Shown here piece by piece: positions 52,542-60,951 of a stretch of DNA of 64,000 nt. Both the position numbers and the translations under genes were made by a program. The number at the start of each line of letters is the position of its first letter. Position 1 is the stretch's first letter. Under the pieces are notes generated by a model. It did not search any database and was not told where the DNA came from. It saw nothing but the letters and a program-made list of their open reading frames with translations. The DNA is from Cupriavidus malaysiensis (GTDB taxonomy: Bacteria > Pseudomonadota > Gammaproteobacteria > Burkholderiales > Burkholderiaceae). The stretch is taken from NCBI RefSeq assembly GCF_001854325.1, contig NZ_CP017755.1, positions 992,001 through 1,056,000 on the forward strand, written 5' to 3'.

Positions 52542-53626
52542 CGGTCCGCCTCGTACCAGGGCATCGATTCGATCGCGCGGACCACTTCGCCTTGGTATTC
52601 GTCGAAGAAGTTCGCATGGCTGGCATGCGGGAGCCAAAGGACGCGGCTGCCCGGCAGCGCTGCGGCCAGGCGCCCGGCGTCGATGCGGCGTGCCTGGCGG
52701 AAGATGCCCAGCATGGTCTGTGCGTCGGCCAGCGTGGCGGCGTCGGTGGTAGCGGACAGCCAGGGGAACATATCGCGGATCGCGCCCGGCTCGGCAGCGA
52801 CGATGAGGGCTGGCGAAGCGACCGCGCGGTAGTCGGGAGAGAAGGCGTGGCCTTGGTCGGCCATGGCTGCGGCGACCGGGGCGGGAGTGTTCGGGCGCAC
52901 GCTGCCGTCGGGCAACAGCGTGAGCGAGTCGCGCAGCTGCGCTTCGGCGGCGGCGGACCACAGCTTCGACACGCGCCTGGCGAAGGCGGTGGCCGCCGCC
53001 AGCGAGGCCTGGTCCGCCGGACCAGGCTCGGGCTCCTCCAGCGCCGGATTGTCCGGCGGCGGTTCGCCGTGCCAGGGGACCGGCCGCGTGTAGTCGTAGC
53101 TCGTGTCGAGATAGACCAGGCCGCGCACGCGGTGCGGATAGCGGCCGGCGAACAGTGTCAACTCATTGCCTGCGATGGAGTGGCCGCACAGCACGATCTC
53201 GTCGACGCGCAGCGTGCGCAGGACCGCGTCGAGATCCGCCACCAAGGTCGCGGGATCATAGCCGCCGCCGGCAGCGGGCAGCGGCTTGTCGGAGCGGCCG
53301 TAGCCGCGCCGGCTGATCGCCAGTACCCGTGCCCGCCGCGCCAGCGCGGCGGCCAGGCCGTTGAAGCCCTGCGCATTGCCGCCCAGACCGGCCAGCAGTA
53401 CGACGGTACGTCCGGGCCGGCTGGGGTTCCAGTCGCGCACATGCAGCGCCACGCCGGGGGCCACGGTGACCTGGCGGTCGCTTACCGCTGCCGCCGCAGG
53501 CTGGTCTTCGCCGCCGCCGCCGCCGCCGCAGGCGGAGAGCGATGCGAGGAGCCAGGCGGCGGGCAGGGTGGCCAGGGTCTGCAGCGAGCGCCGGCGCAGC
53601 GGGGCCGGCGGCGGGTAAGGCATCAT
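52538..53626 (-). CDS. Alpha/beta hydrolase, putative lipoprotein
   Basis: 362 aa; ATG 53626 (MM pair) after TGGAG. Signal LQTLATLPAAWLLASLSAC ends in a lipobox, with the Cys followed by a run of Gly, so it should be lipid-anchored. The fold shows TVVLLAGLGGNAQGF (oxyanion), the nucleophile elbow LCGHSIAGNE (Ser), and LPHASHANFFDEYQ (His) near the end. Unspecific esterase/hydrolase family. The frame upstream to 53782 is not coding. Confidence 0.87.
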   Translation of the reverse strand: MMPYPPPAPLRRRSLQTLATLPAAWLLASLSACGGGGGGEDQPAAAAVSDRQVTVAPGVALHVRDWNPSRPGRTVVLLAGLGGNAQGFNGLAAALARRARVLAISRRGYGRSDKPLPAAGGGYDPATLVADLDAVLRTLRVDEIVLCGHSIAGNELTLFAGRYPHRVRGLVYLDTSYDYTRPVPWHGEPPPDNPALEEPEPGPADQASLAAATAFARRVSKLWSAAAEAQLRDSLTLLPDGSVRPNTPAPVAAAMADQGHAFSPDYRAVASPALIVAAEPGAIRDMFPWLSATTDAATLADAQTMLGIFRQARRIDAGRLAAALPGSRVLWLPHASHANFFDEYQGEVVRAIESMPWYEADR

Positions 53627-53878
53627 GGTCCGATCTCCAGAGGGGGAAGCCGACGGCAGTCTAGGAGACGGGCGGGACGCGGTCTGTGAGCAGATGAAGG
53701 AATTCTGTGCGCAACTGTGCGGCGGAGAGGTGAGGCGAGGTGAGGCGAACGGCGGCGCGGACAGATTCGCACAATTGCACACAACTTCGTCCTACCGCGC
53801 CGGCGGCGGCCTGCCTATCATGCCGCCATCGCAAGACAATGCACCGTATTGGTATTCATATCCAGGAGGACAGAGACC

Positions 53879-54223
53879 ATGCATCCCAGCAACCGGGTTG
53901 CCACCATGAGCGCCATGTTGATGATGAAACTGCTGGCGGTCGCGCTGACGTTCGCGCTGGCCACGGCATCGGGCGCAGCGTTCGCGCTGCAGCCGCCGCT
54001 GGGCGCCGCCAGCGACCACGATGCCGCGCTGGTGTGCGCGGCGGGCGACGAGGCCATGGCGGCGGAGGCGGCCGCTGGCACCGGCGGCCGCACTCTGCGG
54101 GTCGGTGTCTCGGACAGCGAAACCCGGCTGGTGCTGCCGTGGTTCATCGAAGATCTGCTGGGCGCGATCCGGCGCGGCGATGCGCCGCAGGACTATCTGC
54201 GCGGCGCCTGGCGCGGCCTGTGA
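53879..54223 (+). CDS. Small exported protein of unknown function
   Basis: 114 aa; ATG 53879 follows a strong AGGAGGA. Signal-like segment MLMMKLLAVALTFALATASGAAFA. The rest (GRTLRVGVSDSETRLVLPWFIEDLLGAIRRGDAPQDYLRGAWRGL) has no motif I recognise; the conserved-looking tail may be a short helical pair. It is monocistronic between divergent and convergent neighbours. Confidence 0.65.
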   Translation: MHPSNRVATMSAMLMMKLLAVALTFALATASGAAFALQPPLGAASDHDAALVCAAGDEAMAAEAAAGTGGRTLRVGVSDSETRLVLPWFIEDLLGAIRRGDAPQDYLRGAWRGL

Positions 54224-54340
54224 GGCAGGCGGCCAGTCCCTTTGCGGGATAGGGCGGAATCGGGGAGATGGAGACGGCGGGGCCGCGCGGCCCCGCCGGT
54301 GCCGGTGCGCATGCCCTGGGCATGGCACCGTGCCGTGGCC

Positions 54341-55540
54341 TCAGGCCTTGGCGAGCACCTCGCCGATGGCCTTGGCGACCACCGACACATTGCGCTGGTT
54401 CAGGCCCGCCACGCACATGCGGCCCGAGCGCAGCACATAGACGCCGTACTCTTCGCGCAGGCGGTCGACCTGCTCGGCGCTCAGGCCGGTGTAGGTGAAC
54501 ATGCCGCGCTGCTTGACGTAGCGCGTCAGCGCTTCGCCGCTCACGTGGCCGACCAGGCTGTCATGGATGGCCTGGCGCATGCGCGCGATGCGCTCGCACA
54601 TGGCGGCCAGTTCGGCCTGCCACTGGGCGCGCAGCGCCGGCGTGGTCAGCACCTTGTTGACGATGCGCGCGCCGTGCGTGGGCGGGTTGCTGTAGTTGGC
54701 GCGCACCGCGCCGGTCAGCTGGCCGAGCACGCGGCCAGCCTCGTCGGCGTTCTGGCACACCACGCTCAGGCCGCCGCAGCGCTCGCCGTACAGCGAGAAG
54801 TTCTTCGAGAAGGAGTTGGCCACCAGGAAGGACAGGCCCTCGCGTTCCATCTCGCGGATGGCGAAGGCATCGTCGTCCAGGCCGGCGCCGAAGCCCTGGT
54901 AGGCCATGTCGACGAAGGCCAGCAGGCCGCGTTCCTTCAGTACCGCGATGACCTGGCGCCATTGTTCCTGGTCGAGGTCCACGCCGGTCGGGTTGTGGCA
55001 GCAGGCGTGCAGCAGCACGACGTCGCCCTTGGGCACCTGGCGCAGCGCGGCCAGCATGGCGTCGAACTTCAGGCCGCCGGTGGCGTCGTCGTAGTAGGGA
55101 TAGCTCTGCACCGTGAAGCCGGCGCGCTCGAACACCACGCGGTGGTTTTCCCAGCTCGGGTCGCTGATCCAGACCTGGGCCCTGGGGAAGTAGCGCTTGA
55201 GGAAGTCGGCGCCCACGCGCAGCGCACCCGAGCCGCCCAGCGTCTGCAGCGTGGCGATGCGGCCCTTGGCGCGCGCCTCGGACTGTTCGCCGAACACCAG
55301 GGCCTGCACGGCGTCGCGGTAGCCGGCCAGGCCGGCCATCGGCAGGTAGGGGCGCGGGCCGATCTCGGCCAGCAGCGCGGATTCGGCTTCGCGCACGGCC
55401 TGCATCACCGGCAGCTTGCCTTCGTCGTCGAAGTAGATGCCGATGCTCAGGTTGACCTTCTCGGTGCGCGGGTCGTGCTGGAAGCTCTCGTTCAGCGAGA
55501 GGATGGGGTCGCCCGGAAAGGCCTCGATGTGTTCGAACAT
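54341..55540 (-). CDS. tyrB: Aromatic amino acid aminotransferase (AspC/TyrB family)
   Basis: 399 aa; ATG 55540 follows CAGGAA. Class I PLP aminotransferase: N-terminus FEHIEAFPGDPILSLNESFQHDPRTEKVNLSIGIY, ATLQTLGGSGALRVGADF, CCHNPTGVDLD, the Schiff-base lysine in VANSFSKNFSLYGERCGGL, and the carboxylate-binding Arg region in SGRMCVAGLN. It converts tyrosine to 4-hydroxyphenylpyruvate, the substrate of hppD two genes away. An AroP-type permease lies between, same strand, with a 188-bp gap. Confidence 0.9.
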   Translation of the reverse strand: MFEHIEAFPGDPILSLNESFQHDPRTEKVNLSIGIYFDDEGKLPVMQAVREAESALLAEIGPRPYLPMAGLAGYRDAVQALVFGEQSEARAKGRIATLQTLGGSGALRVGADFLKRYFPRAQVWISDPSWENHRVVFERAGFTVQSYPYYDDATGGLKFDAMLAALRQVPKGDVVLLHACCHNPTGVDLDQEQWRQVIAVLKERGLLAFVDMAYQGFGAGLDDDAFAIREMEREGLSFLVANSFSKNFSLYGERCGGLSVVCQNADEAGRVLGQLTGAVRANYSNPPTHGARIVNKVLTTPALRAQWQAELAAMCERIARMRQAIHDSLVGHVSGEALTRYVKQRGMFTYTGLSAEQVDRLREEYGVYVLRSGRMCVAGLNQRNVSVVAKAIGEVLAKA

Positions 55541-55728
55541 GGGAGTTCCTGCGTGCTTGGGTTTGGGTTGAAGCTTTGAGGTGGTGCGGCTGGCGGTCCG
55601 GCGGTTGCGGACGGGCCAAAAGAGAGAGCATGCCACAGATGGCCGGCCGGGTCAGCCCGCGGCCGTGACCGTGGCCGCAGCGGTGGCCGGCCGCAGCCGG
55701 GCCGACAGGGGCCCGGCTGCGTCACGGC

Positions 55729-57120
55729 TTATTGCGCGGTGATGCCGCGGCCCAGCGCGGCGCCGTCGGGCTGGCGCTTCTGGCGGAAGCGGTAGCTGAT
55801 CGCCAGCACGCCCAGCCAGACCGGGATCAGGTAGACCGAGATGCGCAGGTCGGGAGTCAGGTACATCACCACCAGGATGCCGCCCAGGAAGGCCAGGCAC
55901 AGGTAGTTGGTGAACGGATAGCCCAGGCTGCGGAACAGGGTCTGCTGGCCGGCGCGGCGCTTATCGTGGCGGAACTTGAGGTGGATGATGCTGATCATCG
56001 CCCAGTTGATCAGCAGCGCCGACACCACCAGGCCCATCAGCAGCTCGAAAGCCTTGCCCGGCATGAAGTAGTTGATCACCACGCACAGCGCCGTGGCCAG
56101 GGCCGAGACGCCCAGCGCCGCCAGCGGGATGCCGCGCCGATTGACCTTCAGCAGCGCCTGCGGTGCGTTGCCCTGCTTGGCCAGGCCGTACAGCATGCGG
56201 CTGTTGCAGTAGACGCCGCTGTTGTAGACCGACAGCGCTGCCGTCAGCACCACCAGGTTCAGCACGTGCGCGACGATGTCGGCGTTGAGCGCGTGGAAGA
56301 TCAGCACGAAGGGGCTGCCGCCGGTGACCACCTTTTCCCACGGGTAGAGCGAGAGCAGCACGCCCAGCGCGCCCACGTAGAAGATCAGGATGCGGTAGAT
56401 GACCTGGTTGGTGGCCTTGGGGATGGTGGTCTGCGGCGAGTCGGCCTCGGCCGCGGTGATGCCGACCAGTTCCAGGCCGCCGAACGAGAACATGATCACG
56501 GCCATGGCCATCACCAGGCCGGACAGGCCGTTGGGGAAGAAGCCGCCGTGCTGCCACAGGTTGGTGACGCTGGCCTGCGGGCCGGCCGCGCCGGACACCA
56601 GCAGGTAGCCGCCGAAGCCGATCATGCCGATGATGGCCGCCACCTTGATGATCGAGAACCAGAACTCCATCTCGCCGAAGGACTTCACGCTCGACAGGTT
56701 GATGGCATTGATGACCAGGAAGAAGGCCAGCGCCGAGATCCAGGTCGGCACGTGCGGGAACCAGTACTGCACGTAGATGCCCACGGCCGACAGCTCGGCC
56801 ATGCTGACCAGGATGTACAGCACCCAGTAGTTCCAGCCGGAGATGAAGCCGGCGAAGTGGCCGCAGTACTTGTCGGCGAAGTAGCTGAAGGAGCCGGCCA
56901 CCGGTTCGTCCACCACCATCTCGCCGAGCTGGCGCATGATGAAGAAGGCCACGATGCCTGCCAGGGCATAGCCGAGCAGCACGGACGGTCCGGCCATCTT
57001 GATGGTCTGGGCGATGCCCAGGAACAGGCCGGTGCCGATGGCGCCGCCCAGCGCGATCAGCTGGATATGGCGGTTTTTCAGGCCGCGCTTGAGCGTGCCG
57101 CTCTCATTGTCGGGAATCAT
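55729..57120 (-). CDS. aroP: AroP/PheP-type amino acid permease (APC superfamily)
   Basis: 463 aa, twelve helices, AGAGGAAAG before the ATG. APC amino acid transporter motifs: LKNRHIQLIALGGAIGTGLFLGIAQTI, AGPSVLLGYALAGIVAFFIMRQLGEM, VAGSFSYFADKYCGHFAGFISGWNYW and FSFGGLELVGITAAEADSP. Neighbouring tyrB and hppD support aromatic amino acid import, though related GABA or proline permeases cannot be excluded from sequence alone. Confidence 0.85.
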   Translation of the reverse strand: MIPDNESGTLKRGLKNRHIQLIALGGAIGTGLFLGIAQTIKMAGPSVLLGYALAGIVAFFIMRQLGEMVVDEPVAGSFSYFADKYCGHFAGFISGWNYWVLYILVSMAELSAVGIYVQYWFPHVPTWISALAFFLVINAINLSSVKSFGEMEFWFSIIKVAAIIGMIGFGGYLLVSGAAGPQASVTNLWQHGGFFPNGLSGLVMAMAVIMFSFGGLELVGITAAEADSPQTTIPKATNQVIYRILIFYVGALGVLLSLYPWEKVVTGGSPFVLIFHALNADIVAHVLNLVVLTAALSVYNSGVYCNSRMLYGLAKQGNAPQALLKVNRRGIPLAALGVSALATALCVVINYFMPGKAFELLMGLVVSALLINWAMISIIHLKFRHDKRRAGQQTLFRSLGYPFTNYLCLAFLGGILVVMYLTPDLRISVYLIPVWLGVLAISYRFRQKRQPDGAALGRGITAQ

Positions 57121-57212
57121 GTCTTTCCTCTACCCATTCTTATGGAATGCGGATGGGCGCCTCTTGTTGGTCATCGATCTCTTTGATCGCGGGCGCTTGC
57201 TTGGGGGGGGGC

Positions 57213-57247
57213 GCCGGCGGCGTGCAGCAGGCTGCGCTGCCGCCGGC
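57213..57247. other. GC-rich hairpin between hppD and aroP
   Basis: GCCGGCGGC and GCCGCCGGC are perfect 9-base arms around a 17-base loop. A second stem (GCCGGCC/GGCCGGC) follows near 57261-57282, and a 9-G run precedes at 57203-57211. No T run, so this is a pause or processing element rather than a clear terminator. Confidence 0.5.
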
Positions 57248-57325
57248 AAGGGACAGCGGCCCGGCCGGCCTTGTGGGCCGGCGGGCTGCCGGGCCGCCGC
57301 GTGCTGCGCCGGCCTGGTCGGTTGC

Positions 57326-58405
57326 TCAGACCTTCAGGGTGCCGCGCTCGATCTGGTCGCGCTCCAGCGATTCGAACAGGGCCTTGAAGTTGCCTTCGCC
57401 GAAGCCGTCGCGGTAGTCGCCCCGGCGCTCGATGAACTCGAAGAACACCGGGCCGAGCAGGGTCTTGGAGAAGATCTGCAGCAGCAGGCGCGGCTTGCCG
57501 CCTTCGGTGGTGCCGTCCAGCAGGATGCCGCGCGCCTGCAGCTGGTCGACCGGCTGGCCGTGGCCCGGCAGGCGCTTCTCCAGGCCCTGGTAGTAGAAAT
57601 CGTTGGGAGCCGTCATCAGCGGCACGCCGGCCAGTTGCAGCTTGTCGATGACGTCGACCAGGTTTTCCGTCAGCAGGGCGATGTGCTGGATGCCCTCGCC
57701 GTTGAAGGCCATCAGGAATTCCTCGATCTGGCCGCTGCCCTTGGCCGATTCCTCGTTCAGCGGGATGCGGATCTTGCCGTCGGGCGCGGTCATGGCCTTG
57801 GAGGTCAGGCCGGTGTACTCGCCCGAGATGTCGAAGTAGCGGATCTCGCGGAAGTTGAACAGCTTCTCGTAGAAGCCGGCCCAATAGGCCATGCGGCCGC
57901 GGTAGACGTTATGCGTCAGGTGGTCGATCAGCTTCAGGCCGTGACCTGCCGGGTGGCGGTCCACGCCTTCGACGAACTCGAAGTCGATGTCATAGATCGA
58001 CTTGCCTTCCTCGAAGCGGTCGATCAGGTACAGCGGCGCGCCGCCGATGCCCTTGATGGCGGGCAGGCGCAGTTCCATCGGGCCGGTGGCGATCTCGACC
58101 GGCTGGGCGCCGAGTTCCAGCGCGCGGGCGTAGGCCTTGTGCGAGTCCTTCACGCGGAAGGCCATGCCGCAGGCGCTGGGACCATGCTCGGCGGCAAAAT
58201 AGGCGGCCTGGCTCTTGGGCTCGCGGTTGATGATGAAGTTGATGTCGCCCTGGCGGTACAGCAGCACGTCCTTGGAGCGGTGGCGTGCCACCAGGCTGAA
58301 GCCCATCTGCTCGAACAGCGGTTCCAGCACATTGGGGGTGGGCGAGGCGAATTCGACGAATTCGAAGCCCATCAATTGCATCGGGTTCTCAAACAGATCG
58401 GCCAT
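57326..58405 (-). CDS. hppD: 4-hydroxyphenylpyruvate dioxygenase
   Basis: 359 aa. It starts [22 protein letters not shown]. Fe(II) ligands are in [12 protein letters not shown] (His), [12 protein letters not shown] (His) and [13 protein letters not shown] (Glu), with [18 protein letters not shown] at the C-terminus. It turns 4-hydroxyphenylpyruvate into homogentisate. No homogentisate dioxygenase or fumarylacetoacetase is in the window. Divergent from an Lrp/AsnC regulator across 378 bp, a common arrangement for its control. Confidence 0.96.
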   Translation of the reverse strand: MADLFENPMQLMGFEFVEFASPTPNVLEPLFEQMGFSLVARHRSKDVLLYRQGDINFIINREPKSQAAYFAAEHGPSACGMAFRVKDSHKAYARALELGAQPVEIATGPMELRLPAIKGIGGAPLYLIDRFEEGKSIYDIDFEFVEGVDRHPAGHGLKLIDHLTHNVYRGRMAYWAGFYEKLFNFREIRYFDISGEYTGLTSKAMTAPDGKIRIPLNEESAKGSGQIEEFLMAFNGEGIQHIALLTENLVDVIDKLQLAGVPLMTAPNDFYYQGLEKRLPGHGQPVDQLQARGILLDGTTEGGKPRLLLQIFSKTLLGPVFFEFIERRGDYRDGFGEGNFKALFESLERDQIERGTLKV

Positions 58406-58783
58406 GGCGGTTGCTCAGCGAAGTGGGAGGGGGAATCCGCGTCCGTCGGCGCGCGCGGGCGCGCCCAGGTGGCGGCAAAACGGGGTCGGAGTCCCGAGGC
58501 GCAGGCCGCGCAAGCGGGCAAGACGGGCTGCTGTACTGTCAGGTAGGGACATGCACGATCTCGGGGGCAGAGAAATAATATTGCAGGCGTGCCGCATGCC
58601 GTATCGCTTGCGCCACGCCGCGCCCGTCGGTGCCAGCGCAGGGAAATCGAGGCCGATTCCCGTGCCGCGCACTGCAGGCATGACGGGCAGTGTATATTCC
58701 GACGTGGAAAATAGGATTTCGTAAGCCACACAGGGAAACCCTAGATTGCGACACGAAATTGCATCGAGACAGACTTCAAGGAG
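58406..58783. other. Divergent hppD / Lrp control region
   Basis: 378 bp. The half near Lrp is AT-rich and holds an inverted pair ATTTCGT (58716-58722) and ACGAAAT (58753-58759), 37 bp centre to centre, which could be a looped Lrp-type target. The half near hppD is GC-rich with no visible element. Confidence 0.5.
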
Positions 58784-59263
58784 ATGAAATTGCAGATTAC
58801 CGAGCTGGACCGCATCGACCGCCGCTTGCTGGGCGTCCTGCAGGAGCACGGCCGGGCCTCCAACCTCGAGCTGGCCGAGGCCATCCGCCTGTCGCCGGCG
58901 CAGACCTTGCGGCGCCACCGGCGCCTCGAGGAGTCCGGCATCATCAAGCGCTATGAAACCCGGCTGGACTCGGCCGCGCTGGGCTTCGGCGTGGTCGCCT
59001 TCATCCATGTGACGATGGAGCGGGGCCATATCCGCGACCTCTCCAAGTTCAAGGGGCTGGTGGCCGAGCTGGCGCAGATCCAGGAGTGCTTCTCGGTCAC
59101 CGGGGACATCGACTACGTGCTGAAAGTGGTGGCGCGCGACCTCAAGTCGCTGTCGGACTTCCTGCTCGATACGCTGATGCGCATTCCCGGCGTCAGCGGC
59201 GTCAAGTCAAGCGTATGCCTGGATGAGATCAAGTGCACGAGCGCGATGCCGCTCGAAAGCTGA
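58784..59263 (+). CDS. Lrp/AsnC-family transcriptional regulator
   Basis: 159 aa. HTH at ~8-60 (ITELDRIDRRLLGVLQEHGRASNLELAEAIRLSPAQTLRRHRRLEESGII), then the RAM ligand domain (FSVTGDIDYVLKVVARDLKSLSDFLLDTLMRIPGVSGVKSS). The AAGGAG site (58778-58783) abuts the ATG with no spacing, so TTG 58790 may be the true start (two residues shorter). Divergent from hppD; likely an aromatic amino acid-responsive activator of hppD, tyrB and aroP. Confidence 0.92.
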   Translation: MKLQITELDRIDRRLLGVLQEHGRASNLELAEAIRLSPAQTLRRHRRLEESGIIKRYETRLDSAALGFGVVAFIHVTMERGHIRDLSKFKGLVAELAQIQECFSVTGDIDYVLKVVARDLKSLSDFLLDTLMRIPGVSGVKSSVCLDEIKCTSAMPLES

Positions 59264-59392
59264 AGCGGGACCGGTGCTCCGGCGGCCGCTGCCGCTGCGC
59301 CGGGGCACCTGGATGATGTGGCGGCAGCAGCTTGCGGGCCGTGGGGTGCGGCAGATGCCTCGGAAGAATGCTGGCGAGCCATAAGAAATTTC

Positions 59393-59421
59393 TTGACTAT
59401 CTATCTACCAGTAGATACTAT
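59393..59421 (+). promoter_or_regulatory. Sigma-70 promoter with operator between -35 and -10
   Basis: TTGACT (59393-59398), 17-bp spacer, TACTAT (59416-59421). The spacer contains TATCTAC and GTAGATA around CA (59402-59417), a perfect 7-base palindrome, the classic position for a TetR- or MarR-type repressor. Start predicted near 59428. Confidence 0.65.
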
Positions 59422-59492
59422 TCGTGCATGGATCGCGACGTATCCCTGGCAACGGAAAGAGCGGGGCGACGCGGCGGGATCCAGCGCGACAT

Positions 59493-59513
59493 CGGGCATG
59501 TCCCGTTTTTTTT
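59493..59513 (+). terminator. Possible short terminator/attenuator
   Basis: CGGG and CCCG around CATGT, directly followed by eight T. The stem is only 4 bp, so termination may be partial. With the promoter at 59393 it would end an RNA of about 85 nt, or attenuate transcription into the gene at 59624. Confidence 0.4.
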
Positions 59514-59525
59514 GGATCGGTCGTC

Positions 59526-59541
59526 TATCTAGTCATAGATA
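59526..59541. promoter_or_regulatory. Second TATCTA-N4-TAGATA palindrome
   Basis: TATCTA and TAGATA around GTCA, the same arms as the palindrome at 59402-59417, 124 bp downstream centre to centre. Two matching operators around one transcript suggest cooperative repression. Confidence 0.55.
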
Positions 59542-59623
59542 CCTGATCGACCCGGGCCCGCACCCAGGTGCCGCGCCGCAGACAAGCGATCCCGCCGGGA
59601 TCCCGAATTCGAAGGAGAAGATC

Positions 59624-60043
59624 ATGCGCACCAAGACCCTGAACCTGAATGCCGCCGCCAAGTTCCTGCTGGCCGCCGCCGTGCTGAGCGCGGCCGCCGC
59701 CGCCGGCCAGGCACACGCCGCCGGTCCCCGGGACAGCGGTGTGAGCGGTGACCGCTATGGTTATGTGTTCCGCGCCGACGGCAGCCGCAGCGTCTACACC
59801 GATGGTGCCAAGCGCGGCCGTTTCGATCCCTACACCGACGGCGCCAAGGTCGGCAAGGCCGATCCCTATACGGATGGTTCGCGCGTCGGCAAGAAGGGGC
59901 CCTATGTGGATGGTTTCGGCACCCTGGCCGGCCTCGACCGCAGCGGGGTGTCGTCCCAACCCGCGCACGGCCGCTTCGATCCGTACACGGATGGCGCCAA
60001 GGCCGGCAAGTTCGACCCCTACACCGACGGCGCGCTCGCCTGA
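59624..60043 (+). CDS. Small exported YTDG-repeat protein
   Basis: 139 aa; ATG 59624 follows GAAGGAG. A cleavable signal (AAAKFLLAAAVLSAAAAAGQAHA) precedes about 100 residues built from ~12-residue units of the form FDPYTDGAKxGK: SVYTDGAKRGR, FDPYTDGAKVGK, ADPYTDGSRVGK, KGPYVDGFG, then FDPYTDGAKAGK and FDPYTDGALA after a spacer. Asp, Tyr, Gly and Lys dominate, suggesting a repetitive surface or metal/ligand-binding protein; no family function is known to me. Its promoter region has two matching palindromes, so it is probably inducible, and a strong terminator follows. Confidence 0.8.
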   Translation: MRTKTLNLNAAAKFLLAAAVLSAAAAAGQAHAAGPRDSGVSGDRYGYVFRADGSRSVYTDGAKRGRFDPYTDGAKVGKADPYTDGSRVGKKGPYVDGFGTLAGLDRSGVSSQPAHGRFDPYTDGAKAGKFDPYTDGALA

Positions 60044-60573
60044 CCCCGTTTTTCGCGCCGGCGGCCTTGCATCGCCGCCGGCACTGGTTTCCTGCTCCTG
60101 ATGCACGGGGATGTCCTCCTCTCCCATCCCCGCTGACTGGCCGGCATTCATGCCGGCCTTTTTTCGTTCCCCGCTTTCCCTCTCTTCGCTGCCCCCTCAT
60201 CACGCCAGGTGCCGTCACAGCCGCACCAGCACGTGGGACGATATTCACGGTGCAGGGCAATAATCATCCTGGCGATTGCCTCGCCAACCCTTCTAATACC
60301 TGGCCCGGCGCTTATCTCGCGCCGCAATAAAAATCATGGGGATTCGCTGCGCCGCGGTGGGAGCCTGCCTGCGGTCGCACCGCCGTCGCCCGGCATTCCC
60401 GGCAAGGGCTTGATCGAAAAGGAGAATCGGCAAGACGCGGTGCCATGTGACGGGCACCGCGCGATGGAGTTCGCGTGCGCCGGATGTGCATTAGGGAAAA
60501 CTCCCTGTGACATATTGTCGCGCGAGCGCCTAAATTGAATCATCACTATAAGAAAACCACAGAGGAGGCAGGT
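60044..60573. other. Intergenic region after the YTDG gene
   Basis: 530 bp. It holds the terminator at 60139-60164, a small hairpin CGGCGC/GCGCCG (60306-60324), a dyad AGGGA/TCCCT (60493-60506) and an AT-rich TATAAG-containing leader before the small membrane protein. No other gene is supported. Confidence 0.5.
60139..60164 (+). terminator. Rho-independent terminator
   Basis: GGCCGGCAT and ATGCCGGCC pair perfectly (9 bp) around TC, followed by six T. It ends the YTDG-repeat transcript about 95 bp after its stop. Confidence 0.88.
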
Positions 60574-60741
60574 ATGCAAAGCTACGACGGTCTCGTATTC
60601 GTCACCGCCATCCTGCTGGTGTGTCTCTATGTTTTCCTGGGCGCCCAGACACAAAGCCGCATGTTGACGTTCGCGTCGCCAGCCATCGTCGGCATCCTGG
60701 TCCTGGTGTACGCGATCCTGCCAGGCCGGGTGGTCGGCTGA
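60574..60741 (+). CDS. Small membrane protein, 55 aa
   Basis: ATG 60574 is preceded by AGAGGAGG, which decides it over an in-frame ATG at 60535. Two hydrophobic helices, LVFVTAILLVCLYVFLGA (~6-23) and FASPAIVGILVLVYAILPG (~34-52), linked by TQSRML. No known family recognised. It is monocistronic, followed by the convergent hmp gene. Confidence 0.7.
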   Translation: MQSYDGLVFVTAILLVCLYVFLGAQTQSRMLTFASPAIVGILVLVYAILPGRVVG

Positions 60742-60951
60742 GCGCGGCGGAGCGGCCGGGCGGCCGGGCCATCGGTCCGCTTGGACGATCAGCCGCGGGA
60801 GCGTTCCCGAGGCGGCACGGCGCGCGCCGTGCTGGTGCTTCGTCCTGCCTGCAGCCCGCTGCATCGTGCGCTGCGTTCCTTCCGTTACGCCTGTCTCCGT
60901 ACCGGCGCGGCTGGCCGCGCCGGCCGGCGGCGCTTTCCCGTTCTCCCTGTC

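Larger units (their letters stand above)
59264..59623. other. Regulatory region upstream of the YTDG-repeat gene
   Basis: 360 bp containing a strong promoter with built-in palindrome (59393-59421), a possible leaderless 34-codon frame from ATG 59428, a T8-tailed hairpin (59493-59513) and a second matching palindrome (59526-59541). Noticeably AT-richer than its surroundings. Confidence 0.6.

Noticed and set aside
57213..57247. Terminator for hppD
   Set aside because: Perfect stem, but followed by G/C runs rather than T on the relevant strand.
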